In this document: positions 34,380-46,380 of the stretch, piece by piece
Position numbering within the stretch: the first letter of the stretch is position 1
How the letters are laid out: each line of letters starts with the position of its first letter
Source of the DNA: Aedes albopictus
Lineage: Eukaryota > Arthropoda > Insecta > Diptera > Culicidae
Assembly: GCF_035046485.1 (NCBI RefSeq)
Contig: NC_085138.1
Coordinates: 328,968,129 to 329,032,128 of the forward strand
DNA length: 64,000 nt
Direction: 5' to 3'
The notes under the pieces: generated by a model
What the model saw: only the letters and a program-made list of their open reading frames with translations
What the model was told of the DNA's origin: nothing
Database searches by the model: none
Made by a program: the position numbers and the translations under genes

Positions 34380-37300
34380 TACTAAAATAACAAACTTTTG
34401 GAGAATAAACCTAGAATTTTGTAAGTTTTGCAAGAATTCTTCTTGCAATTTCTTGAAAATTGTCCAGGATTATGTTCAGGGACACCGTCAGAAATTCCTT
34501 TGGGCAGTATGTGAGGATTTATCAAAAAAAAAAAAATCTGAAATATTTACAGGAAGAATATGTATATTTTTTAGGACGATTTTAGCAAGATTTTTTTTTA
34601 ACAAGTTCTCCTAGTATCCATTCAAAATGTATTCATGTTCTTGGATTTGTTTGTAAATTTCTCCAAGAATTCCTCCGTAGATTTTTTCAAGAATTCTTCC
34701 AGATTTTTTTTTTTGCACTTCTGCAGATGTTTCTCACGAAATTTCTCAACATATTTATCCAAAACTGGTCTACGGGTTTTCTCAAACATTTCATTCCTCC
34801 CAGGATTCCCTAAGGAATTCTATAGAAAATTTCTGCAAGGATTGCACATAGGGTAATGCTTCAATTCCTTTATGTATATCATCAAACATTACTAAAGAAA
34901 TTCCTAAAGAAATATTGTCAGATTGTTTTTCCAGATATTTTTCTTTGGATTTCTTCGATAATTCTTCTAGAAAATTCTCCTCAAAATTCCTCCAAACTAT
35001 TCTTCAGAAGATGCAATCCCAGGAGAAAATGTTTCGCAAAAATTCGAAGATGTTTTGAGAAATGCTTCTGGGGGTTTCTTTCATACATTCAGATTTTTTT
35101 CAAAAACATTTTCAAAAATTATGCTTGATTTTCTAGGCAGGTTCCTTTAGCTATTAATCCTTTTATTCAGGAATTGGGTTTTTAAATTAAGAAAAATGTA
35201 TTGATTTTTTTGATTTTATACGAAAGAGCACCTTTTTCTGAACCACCATGATTTTTTCAGATTTTTAGAACTTCATTTTGGTAACTAAAATCGATTTCGA
35301 AATTTATTTTTAAATAGGTTCCCGGGCACCAAAATTCATGAAAATTTGGATTTCGGCTCAGTTTTGCATGCAGATTCTGAATATGCAATTATCTCAACAC
35401 CGCTAAAGAAGCCAATTGTCTCAGGCAACTGAAGTTGCCTAAGCGTTCTTACTGCTACAATTTCACATTATGTTTTTACTTGAGCTGCTGAAGGAATTCC
35501 TTCTCAAAACTATTCTAACACAATTTTGGAGAACATACCTAGGATATTGCGAGGTTTGCAAAAATTCTTCTTGAAACTTCTTGAAAATTGTCCAAGATTA
35601 CGTCCAGGGATACCGTGAGAAATTCCTTCGGGAAGTATTTGAGGATTATCAAAAAAAAATAAAAAATCTGGAAAATTTACAGAAAGATGATTCACTCAGA
35701 ATTTTTCAAAATGATTTTGACAAGATTTCCTCTATAAATTCCTCTTAGTATTCATTTAAAATGCATTCACGTGCTTGGATTTCTTTGAAAATTTCTCCAG
35801 GAATTCCTCCACAGATTATTTCAAGAATTCCTCAAGATTTTTTTTGGCACTTCTGCAGAAGTTTCTCACGAAATTTCTCAAAATATTTATCCAAAACTGG
35901 TCCACGAGTTTCCTCAGACGTTTCTTCCAAAATTCATCCAAGGATTCTTTAAGTAATTCTACATAAAATAGCTGCAAGGATTGCACATAGGGTAATGCTT
36001 CAATTCCTAAACGTTTTTCATCAAACATTAATAAAGGAATTCCTATAGAAATAATGTCAAATTTTTTTCCAAGAATTTTTCTTTGAGATTTCTTTAAATA
36101 TTTTTCAAGAAAATTCTCCTGAAATTCCTCCACACTATTTTTCAGATGATGCAATTCCAGGAGGAAACGTTTCGATATTCTTTGAGAAATGTTCTAGGAT
36201 TTTTTTTTCAGACACATTTTTGAAAATTATAGTTGATTTTCTCCAGAGGTTCCTTTAGGTAATAATCCATTCATTCAGGAATTGCCTCAGGCAATTATTT
36301 GGAAATTTCTCTCGATAATAATTCTCTAGAGATTCTTTCTGGACGTTCTTCTAAGGGTTTCTCTAATAGTTTTTTCAGGTATTCCTCCAGACATCATTTT
36401 GGATTTAATAATAGTGTTTAGTAGTTTATGGAAGTTCACCAAAAATCGTTATGCATTTTTTTCGACAGTTAATTCAAAAAGAATCCCTAAACTAACTTTT
36501 TTAATTTGCTATGGCTTTTTAATAGAAATTTTAAAAAGTTGCCTAAGCGTTCTTCCTGCTAGAACTTTATTTTTTTTACTTGAGCTGCTGAAGGATATTC
36601 TCTCAAAAATATTCTCAAGTAGTCTCAAGTATTCTCAAGTTGAATAAATATTTTCAAGTAGTCTTCTTAAAATTTCTTGAAAATTCTCCAAGACTACATC
36701 CAGGGACACCATCAGAAATTCATTTGGGGAGTATTTGAGGATTATAAAAAAATCTGAAATATTTACAGAAAGAAGATTCACACAGATTTTTTTAGAATGA
36801 TTTTAGTAAGAATTCCTCTAAAAATTCTCAAAAAGTCAAAGTGCACTTATGTCCTGGGATTTCTTTGAAAATTTCTCCAGATTTGCCTCCATATATTATT
36901 TCAAGAATTCCTCCAGCAATTTAGTTTTGGCACTTATACAAAAAATTCTCACGAAATTTCTCAAAACATTTATCCTAAACTGGTCCACGGGTTTCCTCAG
37001 AACTTCATACAGACATTCCTCCAGAGATTCATCTTTCTTCATGTATTTCTTTAAACATAACCAAAGGAATTCCTTATCAAATATTGTCAGATTTTTTTCA
37101 GAAGTTTTTCTTTGATTAATTGATTGATTTATCTTTATTATAGAGACTTTCAGCCCTTGGTTTTTCTTTGTAATTCCTTCGAAAATTCTTCTAGAAATTT
37201 CTGAAGTCCAGGAGTTTTTCAAGAAATTCCTCCAAAATGTTCTACAAAAGATGCAAACCAAGGAGATTTTTTTGTCACAAAGATTCGAAGATTCTTCAAG

Positions 37301-39720
37301 AAATGCTTCTAGGGGTTTGCTTAAGAAATCCATTTTTTTTTTTCAAAAAACAATTTCAAAAATGTTGGCTCAATTTCTCCAGAGGTTCTTATGGATTTTT
37401 TTCGATAGTTTATTTAAAAAGTATCGCCAAACTAACATTTTCAATTTTTTATGGCTTTCTAATGGATAGTTTTCAAAAAGTTGCCTGAGACCTCTTTCTG
37501 CCAAAGCTTCACATTAGTTTTTTACTTACGCTGCTGAAGGAATTCTTCCTCAAAAATATTCTAACAAACTTTTGGAGAACACACCTAGAATTTTGAAAGG
37601 TTTTCAAGAAGTTTTCTTAGAGATTCTTGAAAATTCTACAGGATTACGTTCAAGTACACAGTTAGAAATTCCTTTGAGGATTATTTGAGGATTGATAAAA
37701 AAAAAATCTGAAATATTTACAGAAAGAAGCTTCTCGCAGGATTTCTTAGAACTATTTCATCAAATTTTTTTCTAAAAATTTCTCCTAATATCCATTCAAA
37801 ATACGTTCATGTCCATGAATTTCTTTGAAAATTTCTCCATAGATGCTTTCAAGAATTCCTCCAAAATATCTTCAAAAATTATGTTAGATTTTCTCCCGAG
37901 GTTTTTTTAAGTATTACACCATTTATTCAAGAATTGTCTCAGGAAATTATTTGGAAATTTCTCTAAGTAATTCTCAAGAGGTTCTTTCTTGACGTTCCTC
38001 TAGGAGTTTCTCCAATAGTTCTTTCAGGTATTTCTCCAGGCATTACATTGGATTTAATTATATTGTTTCAAAGCTTCACATCATTTTTTGCTTGAGCTGC
38101 TGAAGGAATTATTGCTCAATAACATTCTTACAAACTTTTGGAGAACATACCTAGGATTTTGCAAGGTTTGCAAGGATTGCAAGAATTCTTCCTCAAATTT
38201 CTTAAAAAATGTCCAGCTTTATGTCTAGGGACACCGTCAGAAATTCCTTTGAAGAGTATTTGAGAATTAATATAAAAAATCACAGAAAGAAGATTCTCGC
38301 GGGATTTCTTAGCACGATTTTATCCACTTTTTTTTTTCTAAAAATTGCTCCTAGTATTCATTCAAAATGCATTCATGTCCATGGATTTCTTTGCAAATTT
38401 CTCCATGAATTTCTCAATAGATTAAAAAAAAAATCTCCAAAATATTTTCAAAAACTTTGCTTGAATTACCTCAGAAACATTTTCAAAAATTATGCTTGAA
38501 TTTCTCCAGAGGTTTTTTTAGGTATGACACCATTTATTCAAGAATTGTCTCAGGAAATTATTTGAAAATTTCTCTAAATGATTCTCAAGAGGTTCTTACC
38601 TGGCGTTCCTCTAGGGGGTTCTCCTATAGTTCTTTCAGGTATTTCTCCAGGCATTACTTTGGATTTAATTATAGTGTTTTGAAGCTTCACATTATCATTT
38701 TTTTTGCTTGAGCTGCTGAAGGAATTCTTGCTAAATAAAATTCAATAAACTTTTGGAGAACATATCTAGGATTTTTTAAGGTTTGCAAGAATTCTTCCTC
38801 AAATTTCTTAAAAAATGTCTAGCGTTACGTCCAGGGACACCGTCAGAAATTCCCTTGAGGAGTATTTGAGAATTATCAAAAAAAAATCTGCAATATTTAC
38901 AGAAAGAAGATTCTTGCAAGATTTCTTAAAATGCTTTTAGCAAAAAATCGTCTAAAAATTTCTTCTCGTATGAATGTTTCTAAGGATTTCTTTTCATTTT
39001 TTTTTTCAGAAACATTTTCAAACAAGTCGTTTGAATTTCTGCAGAGTATAACTAATTTTATTGAGGAATTGTCTAAGCCATTCGTTTGGAAATTCTCAAG
39101 ATATGTTTTCTGGAAGTTTCTCTAATGGTATCTCCAATAGTTTCTTTAGGTATTCCTCCAGGCATTGCTTTCGGTTTATCCAGGCCTTCTTTCAGGAATT
39201 CTTTGTTTTTTCTTGTAAGTTACTCTCAACAATTACTGCAGAAATTACTCCCGAATCTTTTAGTTGGCATTTTTCAAGGAATTAAAAAAAAAACAATCTA
39301 TGAAAGCCTGCAGTTCTCCAGTTCTATCAAGTATTATTGGAAGATTCCTTCAAAACATCTTTTTTTATTTCTTCGGTGGTTTTCTAAATAAGGTCTCCAA
39401 GATATTCTTTACGTTTCTGCAGGATTTCCTTCAGAAATTCCTCCTGGTACTAGAACGGGGTTTTTGTGTACAAACCCGTTCATAAATTCTATAAAAACAA
39501 AATTTAAAAAAAAATCCTCCATGGATTTCTCAGAAATTTACTGAGGGATTTCTGCAACACTTCCACCAGTACCTTTGACTGCGATTTCTACAGACGTTTT
39601 CAGGAGATACCTTCAGAATTTCCTCTATTTTTTTTCTCCAGGAATCCCTCAAGAAGTTTTTCAAGCACTTTTGCAGAGTTCCTTCATAATTCTCTCATGA
39701 GTTCTTTTTTTTCTAAACAT
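34380..39720 (-). repeat. 12-bp-derived array, reverse arm, with ~0.6-1.1 kb units
   Basis: This is the same 12-bp family with TCCA polarity (GAATTCCTCCAG and variants), so opposite to 25.5-32.3 kb. A higher-order unit begins with ACTTTTGGAGAA and includes a GGGACACCGTCAGAAATTCC anchor. The anchor recurs near 34479, 35608, 36703, 37654, 38228 and 38834. Spacing shrinks from about 1.1 kb to 0.6 kb, suggesting successive internal deletions. It contains no gene; the many short frames (SRNSS, FLKI and similar) are products of the repeat. Confidence 0.88.
37115..37159 (-). mobile_element. 45-bp LINE 3'-end micro-insertion
   Basis: The minus strand reads CCAAGGGCTGAAAGTCTCTA then TAATAAAGATAAATCAATCA, the same LINE terminus as 5202-5258. 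A perfect 11-bp duplication, GTTTTTCTTTG, flanks it at 37104-37114 and 37160-37170. It sits inside the reverse array. Confidence 0.87.
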
Positions 39721-39899
39721 TAAGCAGGTACATTAAGGTATTTTCCTAGGCATTCATCCAGGAATTGCTTAAGAGATAATTTAGGAAATTGTTTAGGGAG
39801 TTTTTGTTAAGAAATTCCTCTTAAGAATAAAGAATTCATTCTAGCAAAGCTCCAGGTGTTTTTAAGGAATTTCTTGAAACGATCTTTCAGGGATTTCTC

Positions 39900-41520
39900 A
39901 GAAATTCTTTCAGGTATTTCTTGAAGAATTATTCAGTAATTTTTGCGCTGGATTTCTAGAAGAACTTCTGAAAAATCCTTGGAGGAACATCTGAAAAAAT
40001 TCTCTTAAGCCATCCTAGGAGATAAGAGACCGCATGAGAAATTTCTTTAAAAGTCCTTGTAGAAATTACTGAAAAATCACTAAAGGAATTTCTCAAAGAT
40101 TTTTTGTAGAAAACTTGGGAAGAATTTCCGAAGCAATCCCTGTAGGATTTGAAAAGATGTTTTTCAAAGTATTTCCACTAAACTCCATGGAACAACTTTT
40201 GAAGAAACGTCTTGCTGAAATTCCTGAAGAATGTTCTGGAGAAGAAAGACTTTTAGAAGAAATCCTAGCAGGAATTTATTAAAAACAAAAGAAACCTTTA
40301 TTCTTGTAGGAATCCCAGAAGGAATTTCTTAAGAACTTTCTGGATAAATACCTGGAGAAACTTTTCGGGCAATCCTTGGTGGAATTCATAGAAAAAATAA
40401 TAGAGGCATTTATAGAAAATTTATAGGAGTTTATAGGAATTCTTGGAGAAATTCTCTAATTCCTGAAGAAACCCTTTAATTCAATTGTTGGAGGATTTTT
40501 TGAAAGTATTCTTAGAAAACTCTGTGGACGAATTTCTTGGAAAAAAATCAATACCTGTAGAAACACATAGAAAAGCGTATGCAATGATATTTAAAAAAAA
40601 ACTCCTTAGAACGTAGAAATTCCTAGGAAAAAAAGTTGAATAAATTTCTTTAAAAAATCTGTGGCAAAATTGTTGGAGTCATCCTGAAAGAATGAAATGC
40701 CGAATAAATTTCTGGGGTAATACATAGAGAAGTATCTGGAGGAAATCCTGAAGGAATCTCTATAGCCTGCTGGAATTTATGGAGGAATTCCTTCCTGAAC
40801 CACTGAAAGTAACAATGCTTAAAACCTCTGGAAAACCCCTGCAGGGCCTTCTGGGTGAATCCCTGAAACAATTCTGGATTTTCTAAAGAAATGCCTGTAG
40901 AAAATAGATATACCAGAAAAAAATTCTGATTATTTTTTTAAACGAAGCCTACGAAAATTTTCTAAAGTTATTCCAGGTGGTTTCAAAAGGAACCCATAAT
41001 CTATCTGAAAGTTTTCTTGGTGAAATTCTTGAGAGAATATCTCAAGGAAGCTCTTCAAAATTTCTTTAAAAAATCCTGGAAAAAAATCTAAAATAAAAAT
41101 CGCCGGAGTCGTTTCTGTAAGAAATCTTGTTTTAAAATCTACCAAGGTTTCTAACAGAAACTTCCGAACTACTGAAGTCATTTCTGAAGAAGGTCATATA
41201 ATAATTTTGGAAGAAATGCATAGAAGAAATCATTTGAATGAATGGCTGAAAAACAATCTCGTACGGATTCCTGAAAAATCTATGGAGGATTTTTTAAGGC
41301 CACCGATGGAAACTTCTCTAGAGGATTTTTTGGAGAAATTTCTGGAGTACCTTCTAACGAAAACTCCAAAGGAATTTCTAGAGGAAGTTCTGAAGCGATG
41401 CATGGAAAATGTTCTAAAGAACTTTCAAATGAAATCCGTGGAAGACTTTCCGAAAGGAATTTCTGGAAAATTTTCTAAAGGAATCCACGGAACGATATCG
41501 TAAGGAATTTAGAGAAGGTT
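39900..41520 (+). repeat. 12-bp-derived array, polarity switched back
   Basis: Units again show GAAATTCCTGGAGGA polarity, more diverged than at 25.5-32.3 kb. The switch from TCCA to TGGA falls near 39.7-39.95 kb. The frame at 41207-41503 (KFLEYLL, DFLEKFLE) is a repeat by-product. Confidence 0.8.
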
Positions 41521-41640
41521 TTATTTAAAAAACAGTTCCCTAATAAATTTATGAGGTAATCTTTACAAAACTTCAGATAATATTTCTAAAAAAAAGTTTA
41601 AGATTTTTCTAATCCTTTGTGGATACGACTGAGGTTATGT

Positions 41641-41745
41641 ACTGTTACGGTTTGGCTTCGTAGTCTTAAGGGAAATGGAAAACACTATTTTTTTTATTAT
41701 TTCCGACGTTTCGGTCCGTTTGGGACCTTTTTCAAGGGTTCCTAA
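41641..41745 (-). other. Hammerhead-like relic, Penelope-type
   Basis: On the minus strand CCTTGAAAAAGGTCC, CAAAC, GGACCGAAACGTCGG gives a stem II of GGTCC/GGACC and a conserved GAAAC. This resembles minimal hammerhead ribozymes in Penelope-like elements. The first core box reads TTGAAAA where CTGANGA is required, so it would not be active. It may be a decayed element end. Confidence 0.35.
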
Positions 41746-41879
41746 AGTTTAATTTTTCTAATCGTCAAATAAATTCCCAAAGAAATCCCGTGATGAATTT
41801 CCGAAAGAATCTCTAAAATATTCTTATATTTGTGGAGATTTCTGAAGAATTTGTTGGAACGATCCCCAATATAAAAGTT

Positions 41880-43292
41880 TCCATTTTTTGCACGTAGTGG
41901 GCATGAAAGTCGACTTCGGTGTTGACGGTTGTCAACAATTTATTGTAGAACACGGTTCGAATACGATCAAATTAACTAATTAAAGAGAAATATACCATAT
42001 ATTAAAACACCAATGGATGAAGCAATAGCTTGGTACCGACATTGAACTTTTGCATCATAAAAATTTACGACACCTTGTCTTCAAGTGAGCTAACATCATC
42101 ATCCTCAGTGATAAAAACTGTACGTATAATTGACGGTTGCGTACAATCATTCATTAAATAACCCTCGCATTGCAGATCAATACCTCAAATAATCATAATG
42201 TTAAGCCTACCTAGCACACACATGCAATTACTTCTCATCCAATCAGCTCAGTCCTATTGACTGACTATCTAGAGAGAGGAAAATTATCCTTCGATGGACG
42301 TTTGGCTTTGCTTTGCCTACACTTGCGATTTCAATAGCCACAACATTGGACGCCCAACAACCAACCGGTAGGTAATCACACGGGTGCCACCCCAAGGTGA
42401 CGAAGGGCACTACTCGGAATGACCGCTCATACAAGAACCGAACCGGCGCGGTGCGACGTTGTTGCTCATCGACCTTGACGCGGAGAGCTTATTGACCATT
42501 GCCCAATAAGCCACAGCCATCAGTCGTCGCAGCACACTCTCCTAGACCGTCTCGACCGATCTTCGGCGGCCGGTAAATTTAAACAAAAACACCTCAAAAC
42601 AAATGCTTCTTCTCAGGCCATTGTTGGATAGTTTATTAAAAAAACCGCTGCTCTGCTGCAGCAACAGCACTTCAAGTTCAGAAGCTTGAAAAACAAAATT
42701 CGATCGCCACTTGCCCAATTGGCTGAGGGAGGTGATAAATAATGCACCTCTGGGTTAAATGAAGCTTCCACTGATGCCTACTAAATTGTGATACAATCAA
42801 TAGAAAAAATCTCACATTAAATTTAATTTTAATGAAAAAATAAAAAAATAATTTTCTATGCAAATGTGAAAAAAAAACATGAATATAAATATGAATATAA
42901 ATAAAATATATTGATACGACAATTATTATATTTTTAAACAACATTCGTCACTATTTTCTGTATGTTTAAAACAACTGTTGCAGTTCGAAGTATACCAGCG
43001 TTAACAATAAATAAATGAAAATAAACGAAAAAATAAAAATAAAATAGTAACAATGGGAAAAAAGAAAGAATTATGTAATTTCCGAACCTATACAAGTTTT
43101 TCTTGGGCCATTCGTGCTTGGGAGTAAAATGGAATAATAATCGAAAGATAACGAAAAAGGAAATGCCTTTTAGTTAGATAGATCATTTTAATAAGTTAAG
43201 CGAGATTTCTTCGGGTATACGCATTTTACCTTATTCCCAAGACTTCGATGGACTCAGCTGAATGCGGCTGCAAGTCTTTTAAACATTTTTTT
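41880..43292. other. Unique-looking DNA, no gene seen
   Basis: AT-rich with a GC-moderate stretch at 42240-42600. I see no TE terminus or coding motif. If the minus-strand exon at 43293-43351 is real, the DNA just below it would be its 3' UTR; AATAAA appears on the minus strand right at the stop codon. Confidence 0.35.
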
Positions 43293-43351
43293 TTATTTTC
43301 TGGGCATGTCTTCCCCATCGTAGTCGTCGACGTCGTCTTCGATTGGCTTAC
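43293..43351 (-). CDS. Candidate acidic terminal exon or recursive splice site
   Basis: On the minus strand a long pyrimidine tract (ten T, then CTCTCAACTCTGCTTT) leads to CAG|GTAAGC at 43352/43351. Read as an acceptor in phase 2, the exon encodes KPIEDDVDDYDGEDMPRK and a TAA stop at 43293-43295, overlapped by AATAAA. A strongly acidic tail in a clean short frame is coding-like. However, a pyrimidine tract followed by CAG|GTAAG is also the exact form of a recursive splice site in long insect introns. I do not recognise the protein. Either reading implies a minus-strand gene. Confidence 0.35.
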
Positions 43352-44189
43352 CTGAAAGCAGAGTTGAGAGAAAAAAAAAACGAGACACAGTCAGAGAAAT
43401 GATAGTGCAAACAAATCAACATTTTTGCGTAGGGTTTGCAAGCGTCCGTGGCCGAAGAGAAGTGTGGAGGAGTGTTAGGGAAAAAAACAACCCCGCTCTT
43501 GAAGATGAAAATAATAAAGATCATTACGGGTAATTTCTGCCCGAGCACCTACACCACATCACCGTACGAAGAGGAGGCACTTGTCTGATGGCGAGGTGTG
43601 GATCGAGAAGCGCCGCCGCCGCCACCGATCATCATGATGTGTAAGTGTCAATACAGAGTGTGTGTGTTTTCGAACAGAGGCAAAACCGACAGCCGATCGG
43701 ACCTTTCGGGTCCCTAATTAACTCTAATTGCTTAATTAATTAATTTCAAGTGTGCGTTGAGGAGCCGTGAGATTTTTGCTTTTCATCTGAATGAACCAAT
43801 GAGGCACCTTCAGTGCCTCAGTTTTTTAGGTGTATGGATTTCTGAATGGATTTGTTTGTTTCCACGATGGAGATTTTTTTTTTGCCGCACTACTGGAGTG
43901 TATTTGGAAGCTCTTCGCGGGGTTGTGAAGAGGTTAACGTTTGCATAATCGAATACGGATAAATGTTGATCGAGTTGAGCGCAAGTCAAGGCGAAGAGTT
44001 TGCATTGGAATGACAGGTGGAAGTTTTTTTTAAGTAATGCTTTTATTCTGACATCATATTTAGTGGGAGATGTTTAATTTTCAACGAGTAGTACATAGTA
44101 TGATTACCAGACACATTTTATTTCGGCTCATAAACCAATCCACAACAGAGCATGCGATTACGCCCTTATTCGAACATATAGGAAATATG
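43352..44189. other. Probable intron/unique DNA
   Basis: This is TE-free at its left, with a short (GCC)n tract near 43612-43625 and a plus-strand donor-like GTAAGTG near 43640. The short frames carry no domain. Confidence 0.35.
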
Positions 44190-44191
44190 TA

Positions 44192-45194
44192 CTGTAAAAT
44201 GGGGTAACTTCGATAGTTTTTCATCAAATTTTCTTAATATTTTTCCATGTAACAGTATTTCCCCGAGCTTTATATTTATAAAAACAAGTACATACTAGAG
44301 TATCAGTTATAAATTGCAATTGAAAGATTCGATAATCTGAAATATTTTGGGGGACTTTCAGTTTTTCATATGAGCAAGAATCACATTTTCATTTTGGGGT
44401 AACTTTGATAATGTCCTGAAAAACACATCAAATCTTAAAAAATAATCACAGATTGAAATCTTAGGAGTATGAACATGATAAGAGAAGCCTTGTGGAATAT
44501 ATCAGATAGAATTTTTATACCGAAACATTGGTTTTTACTAAATTCTACATATAAAAATGTGTTTGTGGAGTACTAAGTGAAAAACACAGTGAATTTAGCT
44601 ATCAAAAATCATTATCTTTGTAAAAATGTATGTTTAACGGTACATCAACATCTGATTACATACTATTCATGGTGAGTTCTCTTATTTTTTGGGTTGTTTT
44701 TTAATGTTTTATTAACAAATTTTGAACAACACTGATTTATCTACATGATATTACAAGAGCATTGCATACTTTTAGGCGTTTATCAATGTATGGAGACTTA
44801 TGACACAATTTACAAAACTGCTTCCATTTCGTAAAAACACACTTCGTTTTGAGATTCAAGGCCAGATTTGGAATCTACTATGATGAATAAGAATAAGAGT
44901 CCATTAATAAGAGTCCATTAATTGAAAAAAAGTTGTAATGAAGTCGTACAACAGATTGTTTGAAGGGGTTGACAAATGACAAAATATTTAAAAAAAATAT
45001 TTTTTGTCCAAAAATTTGTATTCAAACTAGGTTTTAATGAAAATACGTCTAAGATGAACTTTTATATGTATAGAATTGATCTACGTTTGCTTTTTTCTTA
45101 ACTGGTTGAATGAATCATAGGTATAAGATAAACTATACAATGCCTGTCGCACTATCGAAGTTACTCGCATTATCAAAGATACCCTGTTTTACGG
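44192..45194. mobile_element. TA-flanked non-autonomous element
   Basis: The imperfect termini are CTGTAAAATGGGGTAACTTC on the left and CCGTAAAACAGGGTATCTTT reading inward from the right. Both continue with GATA(G/A), and TA abuts each side. The phrase GGGGTAACTTTGATAA recurs inside near 44397. No transposase is encoded. TA target use suggests Tc1/mariner relatives. Confidence 0.72.
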
Positions 45195-45222
45195 TAGCAA
45201 GTCATTCAATTATACTTTATAA

Positions 45223-45481
45223 TCTATATAAATAAAAATGGAATGGTGTTTGTATGTCACGAATAGGCTCAGGAACGGGCCAACGGATCTACACCATTCT
45301 TTCAGTGTTTCATTCGTGCAGGGCTCCGACGTGTTTGTACGAAAAAATAATTGGAAAAATCGACCGGTAGCGCACCGATAACGAGAAAGATTGAAATTCC
45401 ATTTTGTGGGGCATTTTTCTACAGAGCTGCATGTCAAAAAACATAGTAGGCAAGCAGAACGATGTTTGCCGGGACAGCTAG
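45223..45481 (+). mobile_element. Mini-Helitron
   Basis: It begins with TC (TCTATATAAATAAAAATGGA) directly after an A and ends in CTAG directly before a T, so it inserted between A and T without duplication. A 7-bp hairpin, GGCAAGC...GTTTGCC, lies 8 bp before the CTAG end, where Helitrons carry their termination hairpin. At 259 bp it is non-autonomous and has no Rep/helicase. Confidence 0.82.
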
Positions 45482-46380
45482 TTATTCATAAAATATAGGA
45501 AATTTTAAGGATCAAGATCAACCAGAGTGAAAATTTTACGATAAATTCATGCATGAAATTAGGGATCCATTCTTTTATGCATACCATGTTTTTTTTTATT
45601 TATTCTGGATTTTTTCATTGTTTAATTTTACTTAAAAGAGATCAATATTATGGATGAATCCCCTTAAATTAAAAAATCCAATGGCTACTTTATGAATTTC
45701 TTGTGTAAAAGTACGATATATTAAAAAGTTATGTGTTCGGTAATAAGTGTAGAGTAAGCTAAATGTTAAAATACACATGAATAAAAACAAAAAAAAAATC
45801 GGTAATTTTTCGTGAATTTTATGAGTTATACGGCACAAAAAATGGGTTCCTGTTTAGTATTCGAAAGTATATTAATCTATTGTGATAAATTTTAAGAAAC
45901 ATTTAGTAACAATAAACATATCATTGCGTGCAAAAATAAACTGAATATCTTTTTTTCATCAAGATTTTAATCTATTTGGCAACTTTTTTTTTTAATATTT
46001 TGGAAAAACTACGCTGCTTGATCTATTGAAAAAAAAAACACCCAAGTAACATTTTGATGACAAATTAGGCCGCTGCAAAAATTAATTTAACTTTTTGTCT
46101 CACTGCTTTTTGGCTAGTCGAGAAAGGGATAAACATAATAAAGCATTTGCTAGAGAGATTTCGGAAAAAGGAGCAAGGGTATACGAGGAAGTTTGATACA
46201 CATTCTTGAAAATCCCAAAATTTTATCCAAAAATTCCAGGAAACAAAAACCGTTGTTATTCACAGGGTGAATTTATGGGATTCGCTGAATGAATGGGCTA
46301 GTTCATAAAAGAGCCTAAACTTAAGAATTTCAAAAAAGAATTTTTCGATTTTTTACGCCTGTCAGAACAGTTTTCAAGAA
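45482..46380. other. No gene seen
   Basis: AT-rich DNA with poly-T/poly-A runs. I see no coding motif or clear terminal repeat. Confidence 0.4.
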
